A stretch of 64,000 nucleotides of DNA, from the NCBI RefSeq assembly GCF_005473905.2, contig NZ_CP061336.1:1604501-1668500 (forward strand), in the 5' to 3' direction. The stretch is from Ruminiclostridium herbifermentans (GTDB lineage: Bacteria; Bacillota; Clostridia; Acetivibrionales; DSM-1351). The translations under genes were made by a program, and so were the position numbers. This document shows, piece after piece, positions 37,891 through 45,356 of this stretch (the stretch's first letter is position 1; the number at the start of each line of letters is the position of its first letter). The notes below the pieces were generated by a model. It did no database searches. It was given only the letters and a program-made list of their open reading frames with translations, and had not been told where the DNA came from.

Positions 37891-38495
37891 TTAATTCTAA
37901 ATATGACATCTTAATAGCTGGTGTTGGCGGACAGGGAACTGTGCTTGCATCAAGACTTATTGCAGCTGCTGCTATAAAACAGGGAAGCTTTGCAAGAACT
38001 TCTGAAACTATTGGAATGTCTCAAAGAGGCGGTTGTGTAGTTAGCCATGTAAGAATAAATAGCGAAAAGTCCGGTTCAATAATACCTTTTAACACTGCAG
38101 ACATGCTAATTGGCTTTGAACTGGCAGAAGTTGCGAGAAATATGCAAAGGCTTTCAAAGGAAGGCTGCTGCATAATTAATACTCAGGTGATAAAACCTGT
38201 ATCTGCTTCTTTAGGAGCATCCCAGTATGACATTGAAGGAATTACAAAATACATAGAGGATAATTCAAAAGAAATTTATTTTATTGATGGCTATGATATA
38301 GCTAAAGAGGCAGGTTCAGTCAAAGCTGTAAACGTTGTGCTTTTAGGTGCTGCAACAGCTGTAGGTAAGATGCCCTTTAGCAAAGAAGTTATGCTTGAAG
38401 CAATTGTTGAAAATGTACCTCAGAAGTTCAGAGAATTAAATGAGAAGGCTTTTGTGATGGGGTATGATTTCATTTCAACAACGCAGTCAAAATAA
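37887..38495 (+). CDS. iorB: Indolepyruvate:ferredoxin oxidoreductase, beta subunit
   Basis: 202 residues. Pyruvate/2-oxoacid oxidoreductase gamma-type fold with the dinucleotide-like motif GVGGQGTVLASRL (residues 12-24), ETIGMSQRGGCVVSHVRI and ADMLIGFELAEVAR. It forms the catalytic complex with IorA, and its start codon overlaps the iorA stop (ATGA), so the two are translated together. Length is normal. GGAGGTG just before the start lies inside iorA. Confidence 0.95.
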   Translation: MINSKYDILIAGVGGQGTVLASRLIAAAAIKQGSFARTSETIGMSQRGGCVVSHVRINSEKSGSIIPFNTADMLIGFELAEVARNMQRLSKEGCCIINTQVIKPVSASLGASQYDIEGITKYIEDNSKEIYFIDGYDIAKEAGSVKAVNVVLLGAATAVGKMPFSKEVMLEAIVENVPQKFRELNEKAFVMGYDFISTTQSK

Positions 38496-38527
38496 TTAGT
38501 AAATTAGCCATGTACAGTTAATTTTTC

Positions 38528-38700
38528 GTAGACACTAATTAGTTCAACCTTCTCAGTTGAAAATCGTAGGCGTTAAACTTATCAATGGAAAGTTGGATTA
38601 GAAATAATTGCATGAATTAGTTCTTTCGGGTTATTTCGTCAACAAGCCATTGATAAGCTTAAACACAGAAAGATTTTTGCGGTGAGAAAGTTGAATAATT
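38528..38700. repeat. Palindromic repeat R3, copy 2
   Basis: About 170 bp, the better preserved copy. The left arm (TAGTTCAACCTTCTCA, AAAATCGTAGGCGTTAAAC, TTATCAATGG, AATAATTGCATGAATTAG) is an imperfect inverted match to the right arm (GTTATTTCGTCAACAAG, CCATTGATAAGCTTAAAC, AGATTTTTGCGGTGAG, AAAGTTGAATAATTA). It lies between iorB and the CoA ligase gene. Confidence 0.75.
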
Positions 38701-38768
38701 AATTAGAAATGTGACCTAAAAGCAGTATTTTAGCAGTATTTTAATGAGAACTATTAACAGCATAAGGA

Positions 38769-38797
38769 TAGACTTTTTATGTGGTATTTTGTATAAT
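38769..38797 (+). promoter_or_regulatory. Probable sigma-A promoter of the CoA ligase gene
   Basis: TAGACT (38769-38774) and TATAAT (38792-38797) with a 17-base spacer, the best spacing. About 108 bases before the start codon. Downstream, CGCAC and GTGCG (about 38836-38857) form a small hairpin in the leader. Confidence 0.5.
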
Positions 38798-38904
38798 AAT
38801 AAAAGAAATTAATTCAACTTTTAGTTGATAAATTCCTCGCACGACAGATTTTAGTGCGAAATTTAATAATTAAAATATAATATGAAGAGAAGAGATGAGT
38901 AACG

Positions 38905-40146
38905 ATGAGTACGGTTCAGTTCGAGTTGTTAAAAAAATTACTTGTTAATGTAAGTCAAAATAGTCCATTCTATAAGGAAAAGTTCAATAAGAGCGGAGTT
39001 AATATTGAAGAAATAAAATGTCTGGAAGATATTAAAAAACTGCCATTTACTACAAAGGAAGAGTTAAGAGACGTATATCCCCTTGGATTACAGGCAGTTC
39101 CCGATGAAAAGGTTGTTAGAATACATTCTTCATCAGGAACTACAGGAAAGCCGATAATAATTCCTTATACAGCGCAGGATGTAGAGGATTGGGCTATAAT
39201 GATGGCAAGGAGTTTTGAGATTGCTGGTGTTACTCCTTTAGACAGAGTTCAAATTACACCTGGATACGGCTTGTGGACAGCAGGAATTGGTTTTCAAGCT
39301 GGAGTGGAAAAACTAGGTGCAATGGCTGTGCCAATGGGCCCTGGAAACACTGATAAACAGCTGCAAATGATGATGGATTTGAAGTCAACAGTTATAATTG
39401 GAACCTCGTCATATGCATTAGTGCTTGCTGAAGAGGTTGCAAAAAGAGGAATCCGTTCACAGATTAATTTGAGAAAAGGTGTAATAGGTTCTGAACGCTG
39501 GGGAGAAAAAATGAGACAGCGTATTAGGAATGAGTTAAATATCGAAATTTATGATATATATGGACTTACAGAGATTTATGGACCTGGCATAGGAATTGAT
39601 TGTGACTATCATGATGGAATGCATTACTATGACGATTACCTATACTTTGAGATTATTGATTCACAAACAGGAGAAGTTCTTCCTGAAGGTGAGACAGGTG
39701 AACTTGTTATTACTACATTGAGGAAAGAGGGTGCACCTCTTTTAAGATACAGAACCAGAGATTTAACTAGAATAATTCCTGGAAAATGTAAGTGTGGACG
39801 TACATATCCTCGTATAGACAGAATAATCGGCAGAACAGATGACATGGTAAAGGTAAAAGGTGTAAACATCTATCCTGGTCAAATAGATGAAGTTCTTCGA
39901 GAAGTTGAAGGGGTTAGCAGTGAATATCAAATAATAATTGACCACATAAATGGCAAGGATGTTATGACACTCAAGGTTGAGTATAATTCAGACGGTGATA
40001 CTGACCGCTCAGATTTAGAAGATAGTATTGTAGATATTTTCAAAAAGAAAATTGGAATACAAATTATTGCTGAGGCCAGTGGAATTGGAAGTCTTCCTAG
40101 AAGTGAAAAGAAGAGTAAAAGGATTATAGACTACCGTCACTGCTAA
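38905..40146 (+). CDS. Phenylacetate/arylacetate-CoA ligase
   Basis: 413 residues. PaaK family of the adenylate-forming enzymes: activates an aryl acetate with ATP and CoA, or runs in reverse to make ATP from the aryl-acetyl-CoA produced by IorAB. Motifs: SSSGTTGKPIIIPY (P-loop-like, about residues 77-90), YGLTEIYGPG, LLRYRTRDL and RIIGRTDDMVKVKGVNIYPG. The N-terminus begins at QFELLKKLLVNVSQNSPFYK, some 15-20 residues shorter than many PaaK proteins, which have a short extra helix. Ribosome binding site GAGAAGAGATGAG is modest. The location behind iorAB strongly suggests an aromatic acid role; it has its own promoter and terminator. Confidence 0.9.
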   Translation: MSTVQFELLKKLLVNVSQNSPFYKEKFNKSGVNIEEIKCLEDIKKLPFTTKEELRDVYPLGLQAVPDEKVVRIHSSSGTTGKPIIIPYTAQDVEDWAIMMARSFEIAGVTPLDRVQITPGYGLWTAGIGFQAGVEKLGAMAVPMGPGNTDKQLQMMMDLKSTVIIGTSSYALVLAEEVAKRGIRSQINLRKGVIGSERWGEKMRQRIRNELNIEIYDIYGLTEIYGPGIGIDCDYHDGMHYYDDYLYFEIIDSQTGEVLPEGETGELVITTLRKEGAPLLRYRTRDLTRIIPGKCKCGRTYPRIDRIIGRTDDMVKVKGVNIYPGQIDEVLREVEGVSSEYQIIIDHINGKDVMTLKVEYNSDGDTDRSDLEDSIVDIFKKKIGIQIIAEASGIGSLPRSEKKSKRIIDYRHC

Positions 40147-40204
40147 TGCAGGAAATTAATATTATTTTCTTACCAAAAATTAATTAAATGAAATTATTTA
40201 TTAA

Positions 40205-40253
40205 AAAACAAGGATGCAAATAGGCGTATGCTATGTGTATGCCTTGTTTTTTT
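40205..40253 (+). terminator. Intrinsic terminator after CoA ligase gene
   Basis: AAACAAGG (40206-40213) pairs with CCTTGTTT (40242-40249), followed by further T residues; inner pairing of ATGC-type segments extends the stem. Confidence 0.8.
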
Positions 40254-40328
40254 ATTTATTGCTCTTCTTTTAATTTTAAAGTTATGTTTAAAATAATCGG
40301 GTCAATTAATTAATGAGAAAAACTTACT

Positions 40329-40351
40329 TACAAAATACAACAAATTTTGTA
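40329..40351. promoter_or_regulatory. Operator-like inverted repeat before the efflux operon
   Basis: TACAAAAT (40329-40336) and ATTTTGTA (40344-40351) are perfect inverted copies with a 7-base spacer, about 140 bases before the adaptor gene. A TATAAT near 40426 is a likely -10 element. No regulator gene is adjacent. Confidence 0.4.
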
Positions 40352-40490
40352 TACTACTTTATTTTCATTTTGTTCAGATAATAATCACATAGTATTCACA
40401 TTTTAATCATATTTTTTTAATATTTGTATAATAAAATTAATTCATATGAATTAGAAAAGTTAATGAAAAACTAATTTAAGAGGTGAAATC

Positions 40491-43154
40491 ATGCATATGG
40501 GGAGTAAGAAAATCAAATGGAGCCGTAAAAAAGTTATTATATGTTCCATAGTAGGTGCAATAGTTATTGCAATTGCTGCAGGTGGATTTATTTTAGCAAA
40601 AAACAATGCTTCAAAAAGCGCTTCAACTACAGTTCAAAGAACTGCTAAGGTTACAAGAGGAAACATTGAGGTTAGCATAACAGGTTCTGGAACTATTACA
40701 TCAGCAAATACAGCTGATTTAATGTCAAATGTTGAGGGCAAAATCATTAAAGCCTATTTTAAAGAGGGGGATACAGTAAAAGAAGGGGACTTACTGTATG
40801 AAATAGATGATAATGATGCACAGCTAAACATCCAAAAAATAGAGAATTCAATAAGTCAGGCAATGTTAAATGCAAGTTCTAGTGAGAAAAATTACGATAA
40901 TCTCGTGATTACAGCACCTTTTAGCGGAAAAGTTACGGGCGTTCAAGCAGAAGAAGGTGAAAGCGTTAACAATGGTAAGAGCCTATTTACAATAACTGAT
41001 ACAACAAATTTGATAATTTCAGTACCTTTCAGTATTGCGGATATAAAAAATATAAGAGTTGGTCAAAAGGTACAGGTTAATTTGCAAGAGCAATATGACA
41101 CAATTGATGGGGTTATCACTGAAATTGATGATAATACATATAATTCTTCAAATGGTGGAATGGTTCAAAATGTAGTGGTTAGGGTAACTAATCCGGGTAC
41201 ATTAACTGATTCATCAACAGCAAGCGTAAGTTTGATTAATAGTAATGGGACAGAAATAGTAAGTCAGGATATTGGAAAATTTGCATATGAAAATAAGAAG
41301 ACTGTTCAAGCTGGAATATCTGGAGAGTTTTCTGCTGTTAACATTAAAGAAAACCAATATGTTAACAAAGGTGATGTGTTAATTACAATTAACAACGATG
41401 ATTTGCAAATTACCTCAAAAACAAATGAGTTAAAAATGCAGGATTTACAAAATCAATTAGCTGCAGCTAAGAAGAACCTAGAAGACTACAAAGTATATGC
41501 TCCATTTGACGGAACAATTTCTTCTGTTTCTGCTGAACAGGGAGACAGCTTACAAAGAGGTGCTGCTCTTCTTAGTATAAGAGATTTTAACCAAATGCAA
41601 TTTACAATATCAGTTGATGAACTTGATATTTCAAAGGTAAAGGTTGGACAAGATGTTTCGGTAACTGTAGATGCATTATCGGAAACATTAACAAAGCCTC
41701 GCAGCGGTAAAGTTATATACAAAGCTATGGAAGGTACTTCTTCTAATGGTGTAGCTACATATGATGTTACTATTAAAATAAATGAGACGGAAAATCTGCT
41801 TGCTGGAATGAATGCGAATGCGAGAATTATAATAGATAAAGCAGAGAATGCTTTATTGCTGCCTATTGAGGCGGTAACTAAAATAGGAAATAGAGCTTTT
41901 GTCTGGGTAAAAGGTTCATCGGATGGTGACAATCAGCAAGTCGAGCCAGGAAGAGAAGGAGGAACTCCTCCTGTAAATAGAGATGCTTCTGCTGGTAAAT
42001 CAGAAGGTGACAATAAGCAAACTGAGCCAGGAAAAGAAGGAAGAACTCCTCCTGTAAATAGGGATGCTTCTGCTGATAAATCAGAAGGTGAGAATCAGCA
42101 AGCAGAGCCAGGAAGAGAGGGAGGAACCCCTCCTGTAAATAGGGATGCTTCTGCTGGTAAACTAGAAGGTGTTAATCAGCGAACTCCGCTTGTAAGAGAA
42201 GGAAGAACTGCTCCTGTAAGCAGGGGTGTTTCTACCAGCACATCAGATGGAGACAATAAGCAAACTCAGCCTGAGAGAATTCCTTCTGTAAATAAAGATG
42301 CTTCTGCTGGTAAATTAGAAGGAGACAATCAGCAAGCAATGCCTGAAAGAGAAGGAAAAACTCCACCAGCAAATTGGGATTTTTCAGCTGGTAAAACAGA
42401 AGGTGCAAATCAGCAAACTGAGTCTGGAAAAGAAGGAAGAACTCCACCAGCAAATTGGGATTTTTCAGCTGGTAAAACAGAAGGTGCAAATCAGCAAGCT
42501 ATTCCTAGAAGAGAAGGAAGAACTTTTCCTGCAAATTGGGATGCTTCAGCTGGTAAAGCAGGTGGTGGCAATCAGCAAGCTGAATTTGGAAAAGAAGGAA
42601 GAACCCCGCCTGCAAATAGGGATGCTTCTGCTGGTAAATCAGAAGGTGAAAATGAGCAAGTTCAAACTGGAGGAGAAGGGAAAACCCCTCCTGAAAATAT
42701 GGAGTCTTCTGCTAACACAACAGAAAATGTTCAAAAATCTGATAACAATCAGGGAAATAATGGTAATGAGCAAGATGAATTTTCTGCTTCAAATAAAAAT
42801 ATAAGGATGCCAACTGTGTTTACACAAAATCAAGAGTATTACGCGAATGCAACTATGGTATTTGTTGAGGTTGGTTTAGCAAGTGATACATATATCGAAA
42901 TAAAGAGTGGATTATCGGAAGGTGATGAAGTTATACTTCCACCACTTGCTGAGGCAAGCAACGGAGAAAGAGGAAATGCGAGAACTTCTGGCGGCTTTAA
43001 CATGGGAGGCATGGGCGGCATGAGTGGTAGAATGCCTACAGGCGGAATGCCTGGTATGGGCGGAGGAATGCCTGGAGGAATGCCTTCAGGTGGTATGGGC
43101 AGCAGAATGCCAAGTGGCGGAGGTATGACTTTCGGTGGCAACAGAAATAGATAA
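40491..43154 (+). CDS. HlyD/MacA-like efflux adaptor with large repeat insertion
   Basis: 887 residues, about twice the normal size. N-terminal membrane helix (KVIICSIVGAIVIAIAAGGF), then a periplasmic-adaptor-type region with two successive lipoyl/barrel-sandwich units: one from about residue 53 (GNIEVSITGSGTI...VTGVQAEEGESVNNGKSLF) and one from about 270 (TISSVSAEQGDSLQRGAALL). A membrane-proximal domain begins (NALLLPIEAVTKIGNRAFVW) but is interrupted at about residue 476 by ten 27-residue repeats and a Ser/Asn-rich linker, and resumes near residue 790 (TMVFVEVGLASDTYIEIKSG). The tail is a Met/Gly-rich stretch (GGMGGMSGRMPTGGMPGMGG). The MacB-type ATPase and permease follow, so this is the adaptor of a tripartite-like ABC exporter in a Gram-positive cell. 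Substrate unknown. Confidence 0.88.
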   Translation: MHMGSKKIKWSRKKVIICSIVGAIVIAIAAGGFILAKNNASKSASTTVQRTAKVTRGNIEVSITGSGTITSANTADLMSNVEGKIIKAYFKEGDTVKEGDLLYEIDDNDAQLNIQKIENSISQAMLNASSSEKNYDNLVITAPFSGKVTGVQAEEGESVNNGKSLFTITDTTNLIISVPFSIADIKNIRVGQKVQVNLQEQYDTIDGVITEIDDNTYNSSNGGMVQNVVVRVTNPGTLTDSSTASVSLINSNGTEIVSQDIGKFAYENKKTVQAGISGEFSAVNIKENQYVNKGDVLITINNDDLQITSKTNELKMQDLQNQLAAAKKNLEDYKVYAPFDGTISSVSAEQGDSLQRGAALLSIRDFNQMQFTISVDELDISKVKVGQDVSVTVDALSETLTKPRSGKVIYKAMEGTSSNGVATYDVTIKINETENLLAGMNANARIIIDKAENALLLPIEAVTKIGNRAFVWVKGSSDGDNQQVEPGREGGTPPVNRDASAGKSEGDNKQTEPGKEGRTPPVNRDASADKSEGENQQAEPGREGGTPPVNRDASAGKLEGVNQRTPLVREGRTAPVSRGVSTSTSDGDNKQTQPERIPSVNKDASAGKLEGDNQQAMPEREGKTPPANWDFSAGKTEGANQQTESGKEGRTPPANWDFSAGKTEGANQQAIPRREGRTFPANWDASAGKAGGGNQQAEFGKEGRTPPANRDASAGKSEGENEQVQTGGEGKTPPENMESSANTTENVQKSDNNQGNNGNEQDEFSASNKNIRMPTVFTQNQEYYANATMVFVEVGLASDTYIEIKSGLSEGDEVILPPLAEASNGERGNARTSGGFNMGGMGGMSGRMPTGGMPGMGGGMPGGMPSGGMGSRMPSGGGMTFGGNRNR
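41916..42716 (+). repeat. Ten 81-bp in-frame repeats inside the adaptor gene
   Basis: Ten units of about 27 codons (one is 24), with the pattern EGxNQQxEPGREGRTPPVNR then DASAGK. Later units read PANWDFSAGK or PANWDASAGK. Units differ more than those in the SLH gene, so the array is older. The product is hydrophilic, charged and Pro/Gly-rich, most likely an extended flexible insertion. Confidence 0.92.
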
Positions 43155-43261
43155 TTAATTGCATTAACAAAGTATATGGAATGTATTAAAACTGGTTAAT
43201 GTTAAATTATCGGATTTCTTAGTTTTGATGAAAAACTTAATTCAAAGCTATTAATTTAACC

Positions 43262-43351
43262 AAAGGAGGTGCCAAGTCCATGCCATTTCTATGTTATTTG
43301 CCCAGATATGGGTGTGGATATGATTATGATAAGAATAGAAAATATGTGTAA
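43262..43351 (+). promoter_or_regulatory. Conserved leader with 23-codon upstream reading frame
   Basis: AAAGGAGGTGCCAAGTCCATG (43263-43282; consensus GGAGGTGCCAAGTCCAT) places an ideal ribosome binding site before an ATG at 43280 that is out of frame with the ATPase gene. It encodes a 23-residue peptide (MPFLCYLPRYGCGYDY then DKNRKYV) and stops at 43351, overlapping the ATPase start by about 26 bases. The layout implies that ribosomes load on the leader and pass to the ATPase start by coupling. The same leader sequence precedes the oxidoreductase at 59 kb and the GH18 gene at 1 kb. Confidence 0.55.
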
Positions 43352-44003
43352 GATTTATAATATGGGCGATAACTCTGTATATGCATTAAATAATGTGTCA
43401 TTGCATGTCAGAGAGCACGAATTTGTATCAATTATTGGTCCTTCTGGCTCTGGTAAATCTACGTTGATGAATATACTGGGATGCTTGGATGTACCAACAT
43501 CAGGAAAATATTATTTGGATGGAAAGGAAGTCAGCAAGCTGAGAGACAATCAGCTTGCTGAAATTAGAAACTATAAAATAGGCTTTATTTTTCAAGGTTT
43601 TAATCTTCTAAAAAAACTTACAGCGGTTGAAAATGTTGAATTACCGCTTATTTATCAGGGAGTTAAACATAAGGAAAGAATCCGAAGAAGTATTGAAGCC
43701 CTTGAGATGGTTGGGCTTGGAGAAAGAGTTTACCATACTCCAAATGAATTATCAGGAGGTCAGCAGCAGAGAGTAGCGATAGCACGTGCGCTTGTAAGCA
43801 ATCCTCCGTTAATATTGGCAGATGAGCCAACAGGAAATCTTGACACTAAGTCAGGTGCGGAAGTTATAAAAACCTTAAAATTGTTGCACCAAAAAGGAAA
43901 TACAATTGTGCTGATAACACATGATAATAGTATAGCCGCCCAAGCTCAACGAATTATCAAAATTCAGGATGGTCAGATTATTGAGGACAAGGAGGCGGTG
44001 TAG
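43326..44003 (+). CDS. ABC transporter ATP-binding protein, MacB type
   Basis: 225 residues from the ATG at 43326 (ATG at 43320 or 43308 also possible); the frame extends to a GTG at 43269, but that GTG lies inside the ribosome binding site of the leader. ATPase motifs: Walker A GPSGSGKST, FIFQGFNLLKKL (Q-loop), LSGGQQQRVAIARA, LILADEPTGNLDT and LITHD. It ends two bases before the permease start. Powers the exporter formed with the adaptor upstream and permease downstream. The start region has only a weak GGGTGTGG, consistent with coupling from the leader reading frame. Confidence 0.93.
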   Translation: MIRIENMCKIYNMGDNSVYALNNVSLHVREHEFVSIIGPSGSGKSTLMNILGCLDVPTSGKYYLDGKEVSKLRDNQLAEIRNYKIGFIFQGFNLLKKLTAVENVELPLIYQGVKHKERIRRSIEALEMVGLGERVYHTPNELSGGQQQRVAIARALVSNPPLILADEPTGNLDTKSGAEVIKTLKLLHQKGNTIVLITHDNSIAAQAQRIIKIQDGQIIEDKEAV

Positions 44004-45182
44004 ATGGGCTTTTTTCAAGCCTTCAAAATGGCAATAAAAAGTATAAAAAGTAACAAAGGTCGCTCCTTTCTTACTATGCTTGGTGTAATTATAGGTGTTG
44101 GTGCTGTTATAACAGCAGTAGCCTTTGCACAAGGAAGCACAGCTAGTATAACCGACTCAATTAAAGGTCTGGGCAGTAATCTGATTAATATAAGCATAAC
44201 GGGAAGAGGCAGTAATAGGCAAATTACATATGAGCAATTGAAGGAGTATGCAGACAAGAACAGTGATATTATTAGCTTGCTTGCACCTACTGTAACTAAT
44301 AATATGACTTTGAAAGCAGGAACACAAAGTGTAAATACAACAGTTATAGGAACAAGTGAGGAATATGAATACATAAAAAACAAGCATGTTTCTGAGGGAA
44401 GGTTTATAACAGCTTTTGACAATGAAAATAAACTAAAAACAGCAGTTATAGGTACCACTGTTGCAAATGATTTGTTTGCAGGCTTAAATCCAGTAGGACA
44501 GACAATTAAAATCAATGGAAATGAATTTAAGGTAGTTGGCCTTTTACAGGAAACAGCTGGCAGCCAGGACTCCAGTGAAGATGATCAGGTCATTATACCT
44601 GTTACAGTTGCACAGCGAATCAGCAGAAATGCAGTTATAAGAAACTTTACCGCTCAAGCAGCCGATGCCAATAAAGTTGAACTTGCAATGAACAGCATTA
44701 AAGCATATTTATATTCTGTATATGGTGATGAGAGCTTGTACAATGTTATGAATCAGGCAGAAATATTAGATACATTAAATTCCATAACAGATACTCTGAC
44801 AGTTGTGCTTGCAGGAATCTCAGCCATTTCGCTTGTTGTCGGCGGTATAGGTATAATGAATATAATGTTGGTTTCAGTAACAGAGAGAACAAGGGAAATA
44901 GGAATAAGGAAGGCTATTGGAGCTAAACGAAGAAGCATTTTGGTTCAGTTCTTAATTGAAGCTGTAATGCTGACTGGTCTAGGAGGACTTGTTGGAATAT
45001 TGGTTGGAGTTTGCATCATCCACTTTGTAATTGGTGGACTAAAAATAACAACAGTGGTGTATTCGCCATTTTGGATGATACTATCATTTAGTATATCTTT
45101 AGCAGAAGGAATTCTTTTTGGAATTTTCCCTGCATATAAGGCAGCACGCTTAAATCCTATTGAGGCACTTAGATTTGAATAA
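44004..45182 (+). CDS. ABC transporter permease, MacB type
   Basis: 392 residues. N-terminal KSIKSNKGRSFLTMLGVIIG followed by the first helix, a MacB_PCD extracytoplasmic domain (about 45-260), and three C-terminal helices with the FtsX hallmark MNIMLVSVTERTREIGIRKA and ending FPAYKAARLNPIEALRFE. It starts directly after the ATPase stop (TAG-ATG), with GGAGGCGG as ribosome binding site inside the ATPase gene. Completes the adaptor-ATPase-permease operon, which ends at the hairpins downstream. Confidence 0.95.
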   Translation: MGFFQAFKMAIKSIKSNKGRSFLTMLGVIIGVGAVITAVAFAQGSTASITDSIKGLGSNLINISITGRGSNRQITYEQLKEYADKNSDIISLLAPTVTNNMTLKAGTQSVNTTVIGTSEEYEYIKNKHVSEGRFITAFDNENKLKTAVIGTTVANDLFAGLNPVGQTIKINGNEFKVVGLLQETAGSQDSSEDDQVIIPVTVAQRISRNAVIRNFTAQAADANKVELAMNSIKAYLYSVYGDESLYNVMNQAEILDTLNSITDTLTVVLAGISAISLVVGGIGIMNIMLVSVTERTREIGIRKAIGAKRRSILVQFLIEAVMLTGLGGLVGILVGVCIIHFVIGGLKITTVVYSPFWMILSFSISLAEGILFGIFPAYKAARLNPIEALRFE

Positions 45183-45247
45183 CCCGAAAGGATAGTTTGC
45201 TTATACATGGTGCCTTTTCGGGTAGCAAAAACGCAAGCGTTTTTAGC
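45182..45247 (+). terminator. Double hairpin terminator after the efflux operon
   Basis: First stem ACCCGAAAGG (45182-45191) with CCTTTTCGGGT (45213-45223); second stem AAAAACGC (45227-45234) with GCGTTTTT (45237-45244). Confidence 0.8.
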
Positions 45248-45356
45248 AAGTGTAGAGATTATGCAAACAAAGTGCATTAACTAGTTAAAAGAATGAAGTG
45301 CTTTTTGCCAGTTTAGAGAAAGTTAAATAAATAATAGTTAACGAGGAGGATAAACA

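Noticed and set aside
42232-42804. Other-frame reading frames across the adaptor repeats
   Set aside because: They are out-of-frame readings of the 81-bp repeats in the adaptor gene and have no ribosome binding sites.
43269-43325. GTG start for the MacB ATPase
   Set aside because: The GTG is part of the Shine-Dalgarno sequence of the leader; the extra residues are not ATPase-like, and ATGs further in fit the family start.
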